From positions 1-36,505 of IMG/VR virus record IMGVR_UViG_3300007735_000679: a stretch of DNA of 36,505 nucleotides; one strand, given 5' to 3'. The position numbers and the translations under genes are program-made. The stretch comes from a virus. This document shows positions 6,718-15,654 of this stretch, in pieces (the first letter of the stretch is position 1; each line of letters opens with the position of its first letter). A model generated the notes under the pieces. It made no database searches. It was not told the DNA's origin and saw only the letters and a program-made list of their open reading frames with translations.

Positions 6718-8538
6718 GTGCCTTATTATTCAGATAATTTAGACGACCTGCTGGCCATAGCAGGATCTTCCAGCTTTGAGGGTGGGCAGGTATCTGGCGT
6801 TACGCCAAATCTTATTGCCAATAACCAGGCAAGCGAATTGATTAACATGACCATCAGCCCAAGCGGAAACCTTGAATCCCGCATGGGCATTGAGTCCATG
6901 TCAACGAATGTGTCTGGCGGATCTGCTGTCCAGGGCATGCACTACATGGACACGCCAAGCCTGGAGCGGTTATTGGTGGCAACCAATGGAACAATTTATA
7001 AGTCCACAAGTTCAAATACATTTGCGACCACCGGAGGAACTGTGACCAATGCAATTGTTCCTGTGGATTTTTCTCAATTCAACAACCGAGTGTATTACAC
7101 CGATGGAACCGGTTATTTGCAATTTTCAAACGGAACAAATGATTATCGGCAAGGAACCAGCGTTCTTTCGATTACCGTAACCAATGACGGATCTGGATAT
7201 ACCGGAGTACCCACCGTAACCATTTCTGCACCAAATCTTGCCTACGGAACAACGGCAAGCGCAACCGCAACTGTAGTATCAAACAAGGTAAGTTCAGTTA
7301 CGGTTACAAATGCTGGATCTGGCTACACGTCCGCACCGACTGTTTCATTCTCTGGTGGAGGCGGAAGCAATGCGGCGGCAACAGCCAGCGTATCGGCCTT
7401 GGCCCCGCAGGCGTTAAGGCTGGTTCGCCAGTTTACCAACAGGCTATTTGCCGTTGGGTCTGGAACAGAGCGTAACACACTTTACGCATCCGACATCCTT
7501 GACGCTGAAATTTGGAAGACAACAAATAGCATCATTGTAGGGGGCGACGATGGTGAGGACATTGTGGCTATCCAGCCTTTTTATGATTACGAGATTCTTG
7601 TCTTCAAGCCAAACAAGATTTATTTGGTCACAGCAGATCCAACCGCAACCACGGCGGCTGGATGGACTGTGCGGTTGTTAAACGACAGGATTGGGTGCGT
7701 TTCTGGGCGGTCAGTAAACTTTGTTAATAAAGACGTATTCTTCCTTGCCAATGACGGAATACGCTCTGTGGCCAGGTCTGTGGCGGATGATTTTTATATT
7801 GTTGGAACGCCAATCAGCGAGCCGGTCAAGAATATCATTGCAAGAATCAACAAGAATTATGTCACGTTGTGCAATGCCGCGTTCTACAATAACCGATACT
7901 TCCTGGCCATCCCGCTGGATACGGCAACCACACCAAACTATATCCTTGTCTACAATGCGTTGTTTAACGCATTTGAGGGGCTATGGAGCATTGCGGCATC
8001 AAGAATGGTGATTACTAATTTTTCAAGCGGATTTGCAACCAATGCCTTAAAGCTTGCCATTGGAAGCCCGACCAGCAAGGTTGGTCATTATCTTGGCTAT
8101 AAGGACGCTGATAGTGCTGATGCCACCACGGATTATGTGGACTACATATCAACTGGAAGCTACACCAGTTCCGTGACTTCCAAGGCGTATGAATTTGATG
8201 ACCGCATAGCCCAGAAGTTTGGGTCGCATTACGAGATTGAGTTTTATAACTCTGGATCAACCAATGCCAGCATCAGCATGAGGCGGGATACGGATGGCGC
8301 AAATGTCGGAATAGCATCAAGCATTGATACGCGTTCTTCGGGTGGTATTACCCTTCCATTCACGCTTCCTGCCACCCTATCCGCACAGACCGTTAAGCGT
8401 GTGGCTGACAGCCTTCGATCCTACCAGAAATGGCGCAATATGCGCATGATTGTGTCAGCACCTTCGAAGAAGCTTTCTATTCGTGGTATTTTGCTGGCCG
8501 CCAACCCAGACACCATTGAGGTGCAAAAGAACGTATGA
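6718..8538 (+). CDS. Tail tubular protein B / stabilisation-like protein
   Basis: 606 residues from GTG 6718 with GGAGG 9 bases upstream. Features include a LINMTISPSGNLESRMGIES start typical of podovirus nozzle or stabilisation proteins, beta-propeller-like segments (NRLFAVGSGTERNTLYASD, later FFLANDGIRSVAR), and a C-terminal beta domain. Residues about 145-230 hold two related insert units built on VTNDGSGYTGVPTVTIS and VTNAGSGYTSAPTVSFSG, an Ig-like repeat often grafted into virion proteins. It should form the tail tube or nozzle below the adaptor encoded just upstream. Confidence 0.75.
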   Translation: MPYYSDNLDDLLAIAGSSSFEGGQVSGVTPNLIANNQASELINMTISPSGNLESRMGIESMSTNVSGGSAVQGMHYMDTPSLERLLVATNGTIYKSTSSNTFATTGGTVTNAIVPVDFSQFNNRVYYTDGTGYLQFSNGTNDYRQGTSVLSITVTNDGSGYTGVPTVTISAPNLAYGTTASATATVVSNKVSSVTVTNAGSGYTSAPTVSFSGGGGSNAAATASVSALAPQALRLVRQFTNRLFAVGSGTERNTLYASDILDAEIWKTTNSIIVGGDDGEDIVAIQPFYDYEILVFKPNKIYLVTADPTATTAAGWTVRLLNDRIGCVSGRSVNFVNKDVFFLANDGIRSVARSVADDFYIVGTPISEPVKNIIARINKNYVTLCNAAFYNNRYFLAIPLDTATTPNYILVYNALFNAFEGLWSIAASRMVITNFSSGFATNALKLAIGSPTSKVGHYLGYKDADSADATTDYVDYISTGSYTSSVTSKAYEFDDRIAQKFGSHYEIEFYNSGSTNASISMRRDTDGANVGIASSIDTRSSGGITLPFTLPATLSAQTVKRVADSLRSYQKWRNMRMIVSAPSKKLSIRGILLAANPDTIEVQKNV

Positions 8539-8924
8539 CGGCCATGGAATATGTGGAGGCATCCGGTGTGCCTGAGACTAGGTGGCCTAATTTTAGGGAA
8601 TGGTTTGGGTGGTATGAGAAGAATAACCTTGTTGGAGTGGTCAAGGATGGCGGCGAAGTCGTTGGCGTGGCTATTGCTAGGGCGGTTGACGCATCGCAAG
8701 ATGTTGCCCATTATAAACATGACTACAATGCACCCGATGCTTTTGTGGACTTGACTGTGACCTCTATTGATGGTAAACTTAATGCCCGTAGCCTTTTGGC
8801 TATGAAACGCCTGCTGTCAATCCTTTGGGATGAACTTGGCCCCCGCAGGAGCCTAATCTTTAACCGAAACGGAATAAGGAAACAATACGATTATATGAAG
8901 TTTATGCGAAAGGCTATGGCTTAA
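8535..8924 (+). CDS. Hypothetical virion-module protein, possibly acyltransferase-like fold
   Basis: 129 residues, ATGA-coupled to the tail protein gene. It has the strand pattern of a small alpha/beta protein (LVGVVKDGGEVVGVAIARAV, later DAFVDLTVTSIDGK, then a helix LLAMKRLLSILWDELGPR and IFNRNG). The order of strands and the 'VGVAIAR' segment faintly recall GNAT-like proteins that occur in podovirus structural modules, but no acetyl-CoA loop is visible. The position between the nozzle and internal proteins points to a virion role. Confidence 0.6.
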   Translation: MTAMEYVEASGVPETRWPNFREWFGWYEKNNLVGVVKDGGEVVGVAIARAVDASQDVAHYKHDYNAPDAFVDLTVTSIDGKLNARSLLAMKRLLSILWDELGPRRSLIFNRNGIRKQYDYMKFMRKAMA

Positions 8925-8925
8925 C

Positions 8926-9405
8926 ATGGGTGGCGGACCTTCCATTCCAGCACCTCCTCCTCCTCCCGATCCCAATGCGGTGGCGCAGGCGAATGCCGAT
9001 GCGTACAAGAAGAATGTTGAAACCTATATTTCCAAAGCACCCGAAATGGCTGCCTTGGAAAACAAGCTTCGCGTCCAATATATGCCACAGCAACGTTCTT
9101 TGGAACGCCAGCTTTCTGCTCTTGACCAACAATCGGCCGCTCTTGCTGGATTGCAACTTGAGCAACAGTACGGAAGGCAACGCACAACCGAGGCATTGCG
9201 CCGCCAGTATGAATATAATCCTGCGGCCTATGCTTTGAACCGAGCCACCGGCCAGCAGTTGACCCGCCAATTCCAACAGCTTTATGGAACCTCGCCCTTC
9301 GGCGCGGTTGAACCCAATGTGGCATATCCTTCGCAAGGAATGCCTCCTCCCGACATCTACGGGACAATCGGAACCGCAATATCCAACCCAAGATTACAGG
9401 CCTAA
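8926..9405 (+). CDS. Internal virion protein-like (Pro start, Gln-rich)
   Basis: 159 residues. The start MGGGPSIPAPPPPPDPNAVA is a polyproline leader seen in phage internal proteins. It is followed by a long Gln/Ala helical region (QRSLERQLSALDQQSAALAG) and a Pro/Gly-rich tail. It is the first of four consecutive genes with ejection-protein character, and probably resides inside the head or neck. Assignment rests on composition and order. Confidence 0.65.
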   Translation: MGGGPSIPAPPPPPDPNAVAQANADAYKKNVETYISKAPEMAALENKLRVQYMPQQRSLERQLSALDQQSAALAGLQLEQQYGRQRTTEALRRQYEYNPAAYALNRATGQQLTRQFQQLYGTSPFGAVEPNVAYPSQGMPPPDIYGTIGTAISNPRLQA

Positions 9406-9408
9406 ATT

Positions 9409-10947
9409 ATGCCAGATTTTGCAGTAACCAAGATGACGGTTTACGATGTTGACCCTCAAGGCAATGTTGTTCCTCGTGAAATTGATGACAAATTTCCAGT
9501 AAACAGAAATGGATATAGAACCGGACAGGGATCAATAGAAGATCAAACCAAAAGGCGCAGGGCTGATTTGGTTGGATCTTCATTTGAGTCAAAACAAGAT
9601 GCCATCAACCAAAGTATGTCGGTCAAGATGGCCAACCAACAGGCGCAGTACAATCAAAGAATTGCCGAGCTAACCGGACAGGAAAACACGCGCAATGCCC
9701 TTGCACAACAAATAGCCGCGCTTACCGCTGGTGGAGGTGGTGGTCCACAGAATCCATTGTTGAACAATCAGGCGGTTGCCGCCTTGTCGCAGGGGCAAAA
9801 CTATGGTGCTTCTGCGCTTGGGAATAAACTAAACTTTCAGGTATCCGATCAGCAGATTCTTGACGATTACAACAATACCAAAGTATCCAAGCTGAACAGC
9901 ATTGTATCCCAGGGTAATGCCCAGATTGCTGGAATCCAACAAAGGATCAATGCGGCCAATCAGCTATTAAACCAGCTTCCGCAGAACGATCCTCGTTACA
10001 CATCCTCAAAAGTGTATGTGGATCAGCTTAACAACGATCTAAACAGCGTCACAGAGGCAGTCAAATCAGCCAGCGATCAGATCACCAATTTCAAGCCCAT
10101 TGCAGTTGGATCTCCCGAAGCCGCCAGCCAGATCACTTCCTTCAGAGAATACTTGCAGTTACCGGAAGAAAAGGCAACCCAGCAGTTGCGCCAGATTGAC
10201 CCTGAGTCCTATCAAACCGCCGTTGAGCTTGGTCAGAAATATCGCGAGATGGCTACCGCTCCTATCGGTGAAACCAAATCTGCTCAAACCGAACAACTCC
10301 GTAGCAACCTGGAACAGGAAGCCATCAACCAGCTTGCCCTTGGCTCGCAGTTGGGTGCGGAGGAGCAGAGGCAGTACCAGCAAGCCGCCCGCGCCGCCCA
10401 GACCGCCCGTGGCAACATCTTTGGAGTTGCCCCTGCGGTCGAAGAGGCGGTCACTACGGGCGCAGCCGGTGAGCAACGCAAGCTTGCGCGTTACGGGGCT
10501 GCTGCCCAATTCCTTGGATCCGGCCAGACCACATCCGATGCGCTCAAGGCCGACCTCGCCTTCCGTGATGCGTTACTCCAGAACCGCCTTGGTGCGGCCT
10601 CTGGATTCATCGCTGGCGGTCCTTCGCTCTATAACCTCGGCCAAGCCAGAACAGGCGCACAGCAGTCGGCGTTCCAGAACTATATCCAAGCCAACCAAGC
10701 GTTGCCTGGTCAGTTTGGACAGGCTCCGAGTACGGCATCTCCTTTTTATCAGGCCGTGGATCAAAGTGTTCCTGTCAATCTTACCAATACGTTTGCCAAC
10801 CTTTATGGGTCGATGGCTGATTATCAGGCCAAAACCTATGGTGCGTACACTGCGGCACAGGCTAGCAGGCCGACATTTGCACAGCAGTTTGGCGCGATTG
10901 CAAGCGGAATTAGCGGATTTATACCTTCATTCAGCTTTTCAAAATAA
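9409..10947 (+). CDS. Internal virion (ejection) protein, 512 aa
   Basis: 512 residues, very rich in Gln, Ala and Asn and predicted mostly helical, with coiled-coil stretches (QGNAQIAGIQQRINAANQLL; LGSQLGAEEQRQYQQAARAA). The C-terminus turns Ala/Gly/Phe-rich (FGAIASGISGFIPSFSFSK), a possible membrane-active tail. Such proteins are packed in podovirus heads and ejected to form the DNA conduit through the envelope. No enzymatic motif is seen. A long opposite-phase frame inside the gene is judged a shadow. Confidence 0.7.
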   Translation: MPDFAVTKMTVYDVDPQGNVVPREIDDKFPVNRNGYRTGQGSIEDQTKRRRADLVGSSFESKQDAINQSMSVKMANQQAQYNQRIAELTGQENTRNALAQQIAALTAGGGGGPQNPLLNNQAVAALSQGQNYGASALGNKLNFQVSDQQILDDYNNTKVSKLNSIVSQGNAQIAGIQQRINAANQLLNQLPQNDPRYTSSKVYVDQLNNDLNSVTEAVKSASDQITNFKPIAVGSPEAASQITSFREYLQLPEEKATQQLRQIDPESYQTAVELGQKYREMATAPIGETKSAQTEQLRSNLEQEAINQLALGSQLGAEEQRQYQQAARAAQTARGNIFGVAPAVEEAVTTGAAGEQRKLARYGAAAQFLGSGQTTSDALKADLAFRDALLQNRLGAASGFIAGGPSLYNLGQARTGAQQSAFQNYIQANQALPGQFGQAPSTASPFYQAVDQSVPVNLTNTFANLYGSMADYQAKTYGAYTAAQASRPTFAQQFGAIASGISGFIPSFSFSK

Positions 10948-10956
10948 GGAGTAAAC

Positions 10957-11910
10957 ATGCCGTTCAAGTTTGATATTGAGGGACCGGAGACACAAGCAGA
11001 GAATGAGCTTCGGAGAAAGCTTACAGACCTTTCCATAAGAAAGCTTGCCGCAGATCCGCAGACAATGGACCCAATGGCTCGCGCCAATATTATTGACCAA
11101 GAACAGGCAATTTACAATGATCCAAATACGACTCCTGGCAGAAGGGCTGTCGCCGGCCAGAGAATGATGGATTACGGTGGTGCAGTCAATGTTCCGGGTC
11201 TTGGGAATATACCGGCAGTAACTTCACCGGATGCTGTAAGCAGAGCCATGGCATCAAAATTTGAAACAGCCGCACAGGGGCTTGCTTATGCAAATCAAAA
11301 AATTGCCGAAGCAAATGCATCAGGGAATCAACAATTAGCCCAAGCACTCACGGTTGCAAGGGACGATATGTATAAATCGGCAAAGGATAATTTCAAAAAA
11401 CTTCCTGTAAAAGAAATTAACGATCTTTCGGAATATAAATCACTTGTTGATCTTGGGAAAACTGCAATAGATTCAATTACCGGAGAAGAACTTTACGGAC
11501 CAGTAAGGGGAAGAATCAACCCCTTAATTGCTTCTACATCAGGATACCCTGATTATACAAAAATGATGCAAGCATTTTCTGGCGTTAATAACCAGATATT
11601 GAAAGCAAGGTCTGGTGGCGCCGTGACGGATGACGAGGCAAGAAGATTTCAGGCAGAAATAGGTGATCCAAACGCCAATGATTTTCCAGATAGAATGAAG
11701 GCATTTACATCACAAAGAAAGCGCGAATACATGACCAAATTGCAGGCATTCAGGGATTCTGGTTTTGAAATTCCTGATAGTTTGCTTCCTGATGACATCA
11801 GGCAGATTATTTCTGAAAATAAAAAAACAGCAAATCAACCACAACAAGCACAACAACAGGTAATTCAAACTACGATTGATAAAAACGGAAGAATTGTCCT
11901 GCCACAATAA
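10957..11910 (+). CDS. Internal virion protein, 317 aa
   Basis: 317 residues with an AAGGAG Shine-Dalgarno. Mostly helical and polar, with NELRRKLTDLSIRKLAADP near the start, a central helix bundle, and a Gln-rich linker (QPQQAQQQVIQTT) before the end. Its start codon region and the TAATG coupling to the next gene place it in the ejection-protein operon. The genes from here to 14696 use more A/T-ending codons than those before 10947. The function is inferred from position. Confidence 0.65.
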   Translation: MPFKFDIEGPETQAENELRRKLTDLSIRKLAADPQTMDPMARANIIDQEQAIYNDPNTTPGRRAVAGQRMMDYGGAVNVPGLGNIPAVTSPDAVSRAMASKFETAAQGLAYANQKIAEANASGNQQLAQALTVARDDMYKSAKDNFKKLPVKEINDLSEYKSLVDLGKTAIDSITGEELYGPVRGRINPLIASTSGYPDYTKMMQAFSGVNNQILKARSGGAVTDDEARRFQAEIGDPNANDFPDRMKAFTSQRKREYMTKLQAFRDSGFEIPDSLLPDDIRQIISENKKTANQPQQAQQQVIQTTIDKNGRIVLPQ

Positions 11911-13985
11911 TGCCAATTCTTGATGTACCTGGAGTAGGTCGATTTGATCTTCCGGAAAATTCAACTCCGGAGCAGATCAATCAATTTGTATCTGATTTAA
12001 ACGAGTCAAGGACTGCGTTACAGCCTCAAAGCACCAAGGATTATCTACAAAGACAGGCTGGCCTTATGACAAGGGCAGTAATCAATCCTGTTACCACCGG
12101 AGCCGCAATTGGGGCTGCAGCAGGCGCGCCATTGGCGGGGGTTGGGGCCATCCCTGGTGCATTGGCCGGAGCAACTGCTGGCGCGGTTACCGATATTGCA
12201 CCAAGAATTTACAACACAATTGCTGGAATGGTTGGAGCAAGTGGAAGGCTTCCGGCATTGGGTGATGTTCTTGAAAGAATTAAAAATGAAGCCGGACTTC
12301 CAAGCCCAATAACTCCAGAAGAGAAAATTGCACAAGCAGCAGTTGAAGGCGCATCTTCCGCTGTTTCAACTCTTGGGGCTGGGCAGGCCGCACTTCAATC
12401 CGGAAGGCCAATCATGCGGGCTATTGGAAATATTTTGACCGAAAGACCGGCACTTCAAACAGGACAAGGGATTATCGGTGGACTTGCATCAGAGGCCGCA
12501 AGGCAGGCAGGAGCAGGGCCGGTGGGTCAAATGGTTGCCGGAGTTGGAGCAGCCGGAATACCTGCAATTGCAACTGGTGGAGAGCAGGCATTAAAAACAA
12601 TTGCAAGAGGTGGCGCAAAACCATCTGAAATTTTGGGTAACATACGGGCTTTTGGGGATGTTGGACTTACTCCGTCAGCCGGGCAGGCAACTCAAGCGAC
12701 TCCAATTAAGGCAGTCGAGGCATCCATGGGGAAAGTTCCTTTTTCATATGATGTAATGAGGGATTTTGGAACATCCCAGCAAAAAGTTTTACAGGAAAGA
12801 TTGAAGGGAATTGCTGAAGAATTATCATTAGTTACAGAGCCAAGCGTTGCTGGGGCTGGAATTAAAGAGGGAGTTCCAAAAGTTTTTGGACAAAAACGCT
12901 TGGTTGAATCAAGGCTTTACAGGAACCTTGATCAACTTCTTCCTGCAAAAACACAGACAAAACTGGATAATTTCAAAACGACTCTTGATGAAATAACTGG
13001 CGGGATCAAGGGCGCGCCTGCATTAAGCGAGCAATTTCAGAATCCAAAAATTGCATCCATTAAGAATGCATTTGATGCAGATGTAAACAAAAAAACAGGA
13101 ACTCTTAGCCTTGAGGCCGTAAAAAAAATAAGAAGTGAAATAGGGGAAGCCCTTTCCGGAATCAAAATTCTTAATGATGTGCCAAGGCGTGAATATAAAA
13201 TGCTTTATGGCGCTCTTTCTGAAGACATGAAAAACATTGCGGCTCAGAAAGGACCTGATGCGCTTCGCGCTTTCAACAGGGCAAATGCATACTCAAAAGC
13301 TCTGCATGAAAGGGCTGACAGGCTACAAAGTTTTATACAAAAAATTGAGCCAGAAGCAGTTTATCAGGCAACCATATCTGGCGCAAAATCCGGAGGAACA
13401 AGGATTGCGGCTGTTATGAAGAGCATTCCTGTTGAAGACCAGAAGGCCGTAACAACAGCATTTGTTGACAGAATGGGCAAGGCTCTTCCTGGGCAACAAA
13501 CCGACATAGGCGACGCTTGGAGTTCAAATACATTCCTTACAAATTGGAATAAATTAAGCAATCCAGCCAAACAGCAACTTTTTGGAAGATACGGATCTAG
13601 TTTCATGAAGGACATGGAAAAGATTGCCAGAGCATCATCGCTTATCAGAAGCGGTGGTAATGTGCTGGCAAATCCATCCGGAACGGCTGCTGGGCTTGCA
13701 CCAGTTGCAACGGCGGTTGCTTTGGCAAGCTCGGCTGGTGCTGGAAAATTTGGAGTGGCAAAAGGAATAGTGGGATTTGTTGGGTCAAGCTATCTTGGAT
13801 CAAAATTGTTCACCAATCCAAAGTATGTTCGCTGGCTTGCAAAGAATGTGGATATTACGCCAAATCAAGTTCCTGCGGCAGTCATGGATTTACAAACCAT
13901 AGCAAATGACGAAGACGATCCAAATCTTGATGCTGTGGCAAAAATGATGAAAGCATCAGCAATACAAAACTCCTTGGGCAAATAA
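11910..13985 (+). CDS. Large internal virion (ejection) protein, 691 aa
   Basis: 691 residues, TAATG-coupled to the previous gene. It begins MPILDVPGVGRFDLPENSTP, a motif common at the head of phage ejection or virion proteins ('PGVGxFxxPxxxT'). Residues about 55-95 and several later blocks are Ala/Gly-rich and membrane-compatible (AAIGAAAGAPLAGVGAIPGA; GIIGGLASEAARQAG), suggesting membrane insertion during DNA delivery. The C-terminal half is helical. No lytic transglycosylase motif was found, so wall cutting may fall to the next gene's product. Confidence 0.7.
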   Translation: MPILDVPGVGRFDLPENSTPEQINQFVSDLNESRTALQPQSTKDYLQRQAGLMTRAVINPVTTGAAIGAAAGAPLAGVGAIPGALAGATAGAVTDIAPRIYNTIAGMVGASGRLPALGDVLERIKNEAGLPSPITPEEKIAQAAVEGASSAVSTLGAGQAALQSGRPIMRAIGNILTERPALQTGQGIIGGLASEAARQAGAGPVGQMVAGVGAAGIPAIATGGEQALKTIARGGAKPSEILGNIRAFGDVGLTPSAGQATQATPIKAVEASMGKVPFSYDVMRDFGTSQQKVLQERLKGIAEELSLVTEPSVAGAGIKEGVPKVFGQKRLVESRLYRNLDQLLPAKTQTKLDNFKTTLDEITGGIKGAPALSEQFQNPKIASIKNAFDADVNKKTGTLSLEAVKKIRSEIGEALSGIKILNDVPRREYKMLYGALSEDMKNIAAQKGPDALRAFNRANAYSKALHERADRLQSFIQKIEPEAVYQATISGAKSGGTRIAAVMKSIPVEDQKAVTTAFVDRMGKALPGQQTDIGDAWSSNTFLTNWNKLSNPAKQQLFGRYGSSFMKDMEKIARASSLIRSGGNVLANPSGTAAGLAPVATAVALASSAGAGKFGVAKGIVGFVGSSYLGSKLFTNPKYVRWLAKNVDITPNQVPAAVMDLQTIANDEDDPNLDAVAKMMKASAIQNSLGK

Positions 13986-14696
13986 ATGGCATCATTCCAA
14001 GTATACGGAGCGGAAAGGCAGACAAATTTTCTCCCAAAGAAAATTGAAAGGGACATTATGGATGCATCAATAAAGAGAGAGATTGAAACACCTAAAAATG
14101 AGATGCTTCAAAAGTTGACTGTTGCCATACCTCCGACAAAAGAGGAGCTTGATCCGCTTATTTCTGCGGCAATGAAGACGGTTGATTTTGAGGGAAGAAG
14201 GGATAAAAGCGGTAATCTTGCAGTCTATAAATTGCCGTCGGGAGATATGGGCGGTAAATATGAGGTGGCCGGAATAAATGATAAATATCACCCAGATGCA
14301 TTTAAGGCAATTTCATCACTACCCCCGGAACAAAGAGATAAGGCAGCGGCAGAATATGTCGTCAAATACACATCACCATTCACCCAAAAGCTTCCAGATG
14401 CAATCCGCCCATTCGCACAGGATCTTGCGTTTAATCGAGGCGTGGGCGGTGCAACAAAGTATATGCAACAGGCGTTGAATAATCTTGGTGTTCCAGTAAA
14501 AGTTGACGGAGCTATTGGGCCAAAAACATTAAACGCAATCAACATGGTTGATCCAAAGAGCTTAATGCTTGAAACAAGCAAGGCTCAGTGGAATGACGAA
14601 ATTCGCATGGCAACCCAAAACCCAAGCAGGCAAAAGTTTTTGAATGGATTACAGAACAGGATTAACAATAGATTCGCCGTATTTGGCCAAGGATAA
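13986..14696 (+). CDS. GH108-like muramidase with peptidoglycan-binding domain
   Basis: 236 residues. The central part (about 60-130) reads MKTVDFEGRRDKSGN, then GGKYEVAGINDKYHPDAF, and the end carries FAQDLAFNRGVGGATKYMQQ followed by VPVKVDGAIGPKTLNAIN. The second block is the PG_binding_3-type module that accompanies GH108 N-acetylmuramidases (relatives of ZliS). The usual catalytic EGG appears as EGR (Glu69-Gly-Arg). The N-terminal 55 residues are non-catalytic and may anchor it in the virion. Placement at the end of the internal-protein operon suggests a virion-borne wall hydrolase; it may double as the endolysin because no other lysozyme is visible. Confidence 0.75.
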   Translation: MASFQVYGAERQTNFLPKKIERDIMDASIKREIETPKNEMLQKLTVAIPPTKEELDPLISAAMKTVDFEGRRDKSGNLAVYKLPSGDMGGKYEVAGINDKYHPDAFKAISSLPPEQRDKAAAEYVVKYTSPFTQKLPDAIRPFAQDLAFNRGVGGATKYMQQALNNLGVPVKVDGAIGPKTLNAINMVDPKSLMLETSKAQWNDEIRMATQNPSRQKFLNGLQNRINNRFAVFGQG

Positions 14697-15038
14697 TCAC
14701 CTTTTATTTGATTCAAATAAATAAGTTGATCCAGCCGTACCGGAATAATAATTGCCATTCTGAATTTTTGTTCCATTTGATCCATAGAACAAATATCCTG
14801 TTTTTGTCACAATTTCGCCATTGCCGTAATAAACATTACCGCAAGATGAATAGCACCCGCTCGGCGTGAGTTTTAATATGCCACTATCAACCGCCAATCC
14901 ATTTTGCGTGATTGCAACGCCTCGCCCACCGCTAAATACGGCACTTCCGGAGTTGTATACCCCTCCGGCAAATTCATCCAAATCTTCAGCCATCACCGGT
15001 GCAACCAGCACCGCCATTGCTATTAGTATGTTTTTCAT
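14697..15038 (-). CDS. Small exported protein on the reverse strand
   Basis: 113 residues from ATG 15038. The N-terminus MKNILIAMAVLVAPVMAEDL is a clear signal peptide with a likely cleavage site after AMA-like VMA. The mature part is Gly/Tyr/Ser-rich with repeating short beta units (GGVYNSGSAVFSGGRGVAI; GYLFYGSNGTKIQNGNYY) and one Cys pair (CYSSC). The frame stays open further upstream but those starts would lose the signal peptide. It is convergent with the muramidase gene with no gap, and head-to-head with a nuclease gene. It is probably an independently expressed cargo gene acting in the envelope; the function is unknown. Confidence 0.75.
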   Translation of the reverse strand: MKNILIAMAVLVAPVMAEDLDEFAGGVYNSGSAVFSGGRGVAITQNGLAVDSGILKLTPSGCYSSCGNVYYGNGEIVTKTGYLFYGSNGTKIQNGNYYSGTAGSTYLFESNKR

Positions 15039-15044
15039 GTAAAA

Positions 15045-15073
15045 AGTCTGCGTGTTGAAACCAACCATGTCAA
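15045..15073 (-). promoter_or_regulatory. Putative promoter for the reverse-strand exported protein
   Basis: On the reverse strand a perfect -35 box TTGACA (15073-15068) is followed after 17 bases by a weak -10 (CAGACT, 15050-15045). The predicted transcript start would fall at or next to the ATG at 15038, and no Shine-Dalgarno is visible, so the message could be leaderless. Only the -35 is strong, so this is tentative. Confidence 0.35.
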
Positions 15074-15456
15074 TTAAGAAATTATCAAGTCGCCAGATTG
15101 GTGCGGTTGGTGTGGCTAGGGTTGCTGGAGCCTTATTCCGCAATGGCTACAGCGTGCTCACGCCGATGGAAGATTTTTCTGGGTATGATTTGGTGGCCGA
15201 AAGGGGCGGGAAGTTTGTCCGCATTCAGGTAAAGACTACCACAAAACCAGAAGGCGAGAAGTTGTATTATCGATTTATGACCAGCGTTGGAAGCGAAGGC
15301 AAGACAGCCTACACCAAGGACAAGGTTGACATCTTGGTCTGCTGGGCCATGGACGAGGACTTGTTTTGGATTATTAAACCACAGGATTGTCGCGGACCAA
15401 CCAAGAAACTTTACCCTAAAACTGGTTCCTCATGGCGCATAATCAGCGATCTTTGA
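15067..15456 (+). CDS. PD-(D/E)XK family endonuclease-like protein
   Basis: 129 residues from ATG 15067 (a GTG at 15052 is also in frame). The pattern GAVGVARVAGALFRNGYSVL, then SGYDLVAERGGKFVRIQVKT, gives the nuclease core Asp41 and Gln54-x-Lys56, as in the small PD(D/E)XK endonucleases related to intron or archaeal nucleases (PF11645-like). The usual Glu of the first helix (GExG) is Val here (GAVG). It is the first gene of the forward nucleic-acid module, so recombination, repair or homing-like roles are possible. Confidence 0.7.
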   Translation: MSIKKLSSRQIGAVGVARVAGALFRNGYSVLTPMEDFSGYDLVAERGGKFVRIQVKTTTKPEGEKLYYRFMTSVGSEGKTAYTKDKVDILVCWAMDEDLFWIIKPQDCRGPTKKLYPKTGSSWRIISDL

Positions 15457-15623
15457 AAGAGTCGGTCAGAGCATGGCGCACGTTTGAAGATGCGCTGAAA
15501 AACTTGGATTCATTTGAGGCTTGTGCCAAGTGGGTCATTGATAACCCGCAGATTTGCAAGAAGTTATCTGGAATGGGACTTATGGCCGTAATGAAAGAGG
15601 ATTTAAGCATAAAAAAAGATTGA
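15432..15623 (+). CDS. Hypothetical helical protein (63 aa)
   Basis: 63 residues, overlapping the nuclease gene by 25 bases. It is charged and helical (ESVRAWRTFEDALKNLDSFE, then WVIDNPQICKKLSGMG) with no catalytic motif. Overlapping placement and protein-like composition support coding. The function is unknown. Confidence 0.55.
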   Translation: MAHNQRSLKESVRAWRTFEDALKNLDSFEACAKWVIDNPQICKKLSGMGLMAVMKEDLSIKKD

Positions 15624-15654
15624 CTGAGTTTTGACACCACGTCTAGCGTTGGGC

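Noticed and set aside
10100-10954. 284-codon forward frame inside the 512-residue internal protein gene
   Set aside because: Pro/Ser/Arg-rich composition typical of a shifted reading of Gln/Ala-rich coding DNA; no start signal, no family-like segment.
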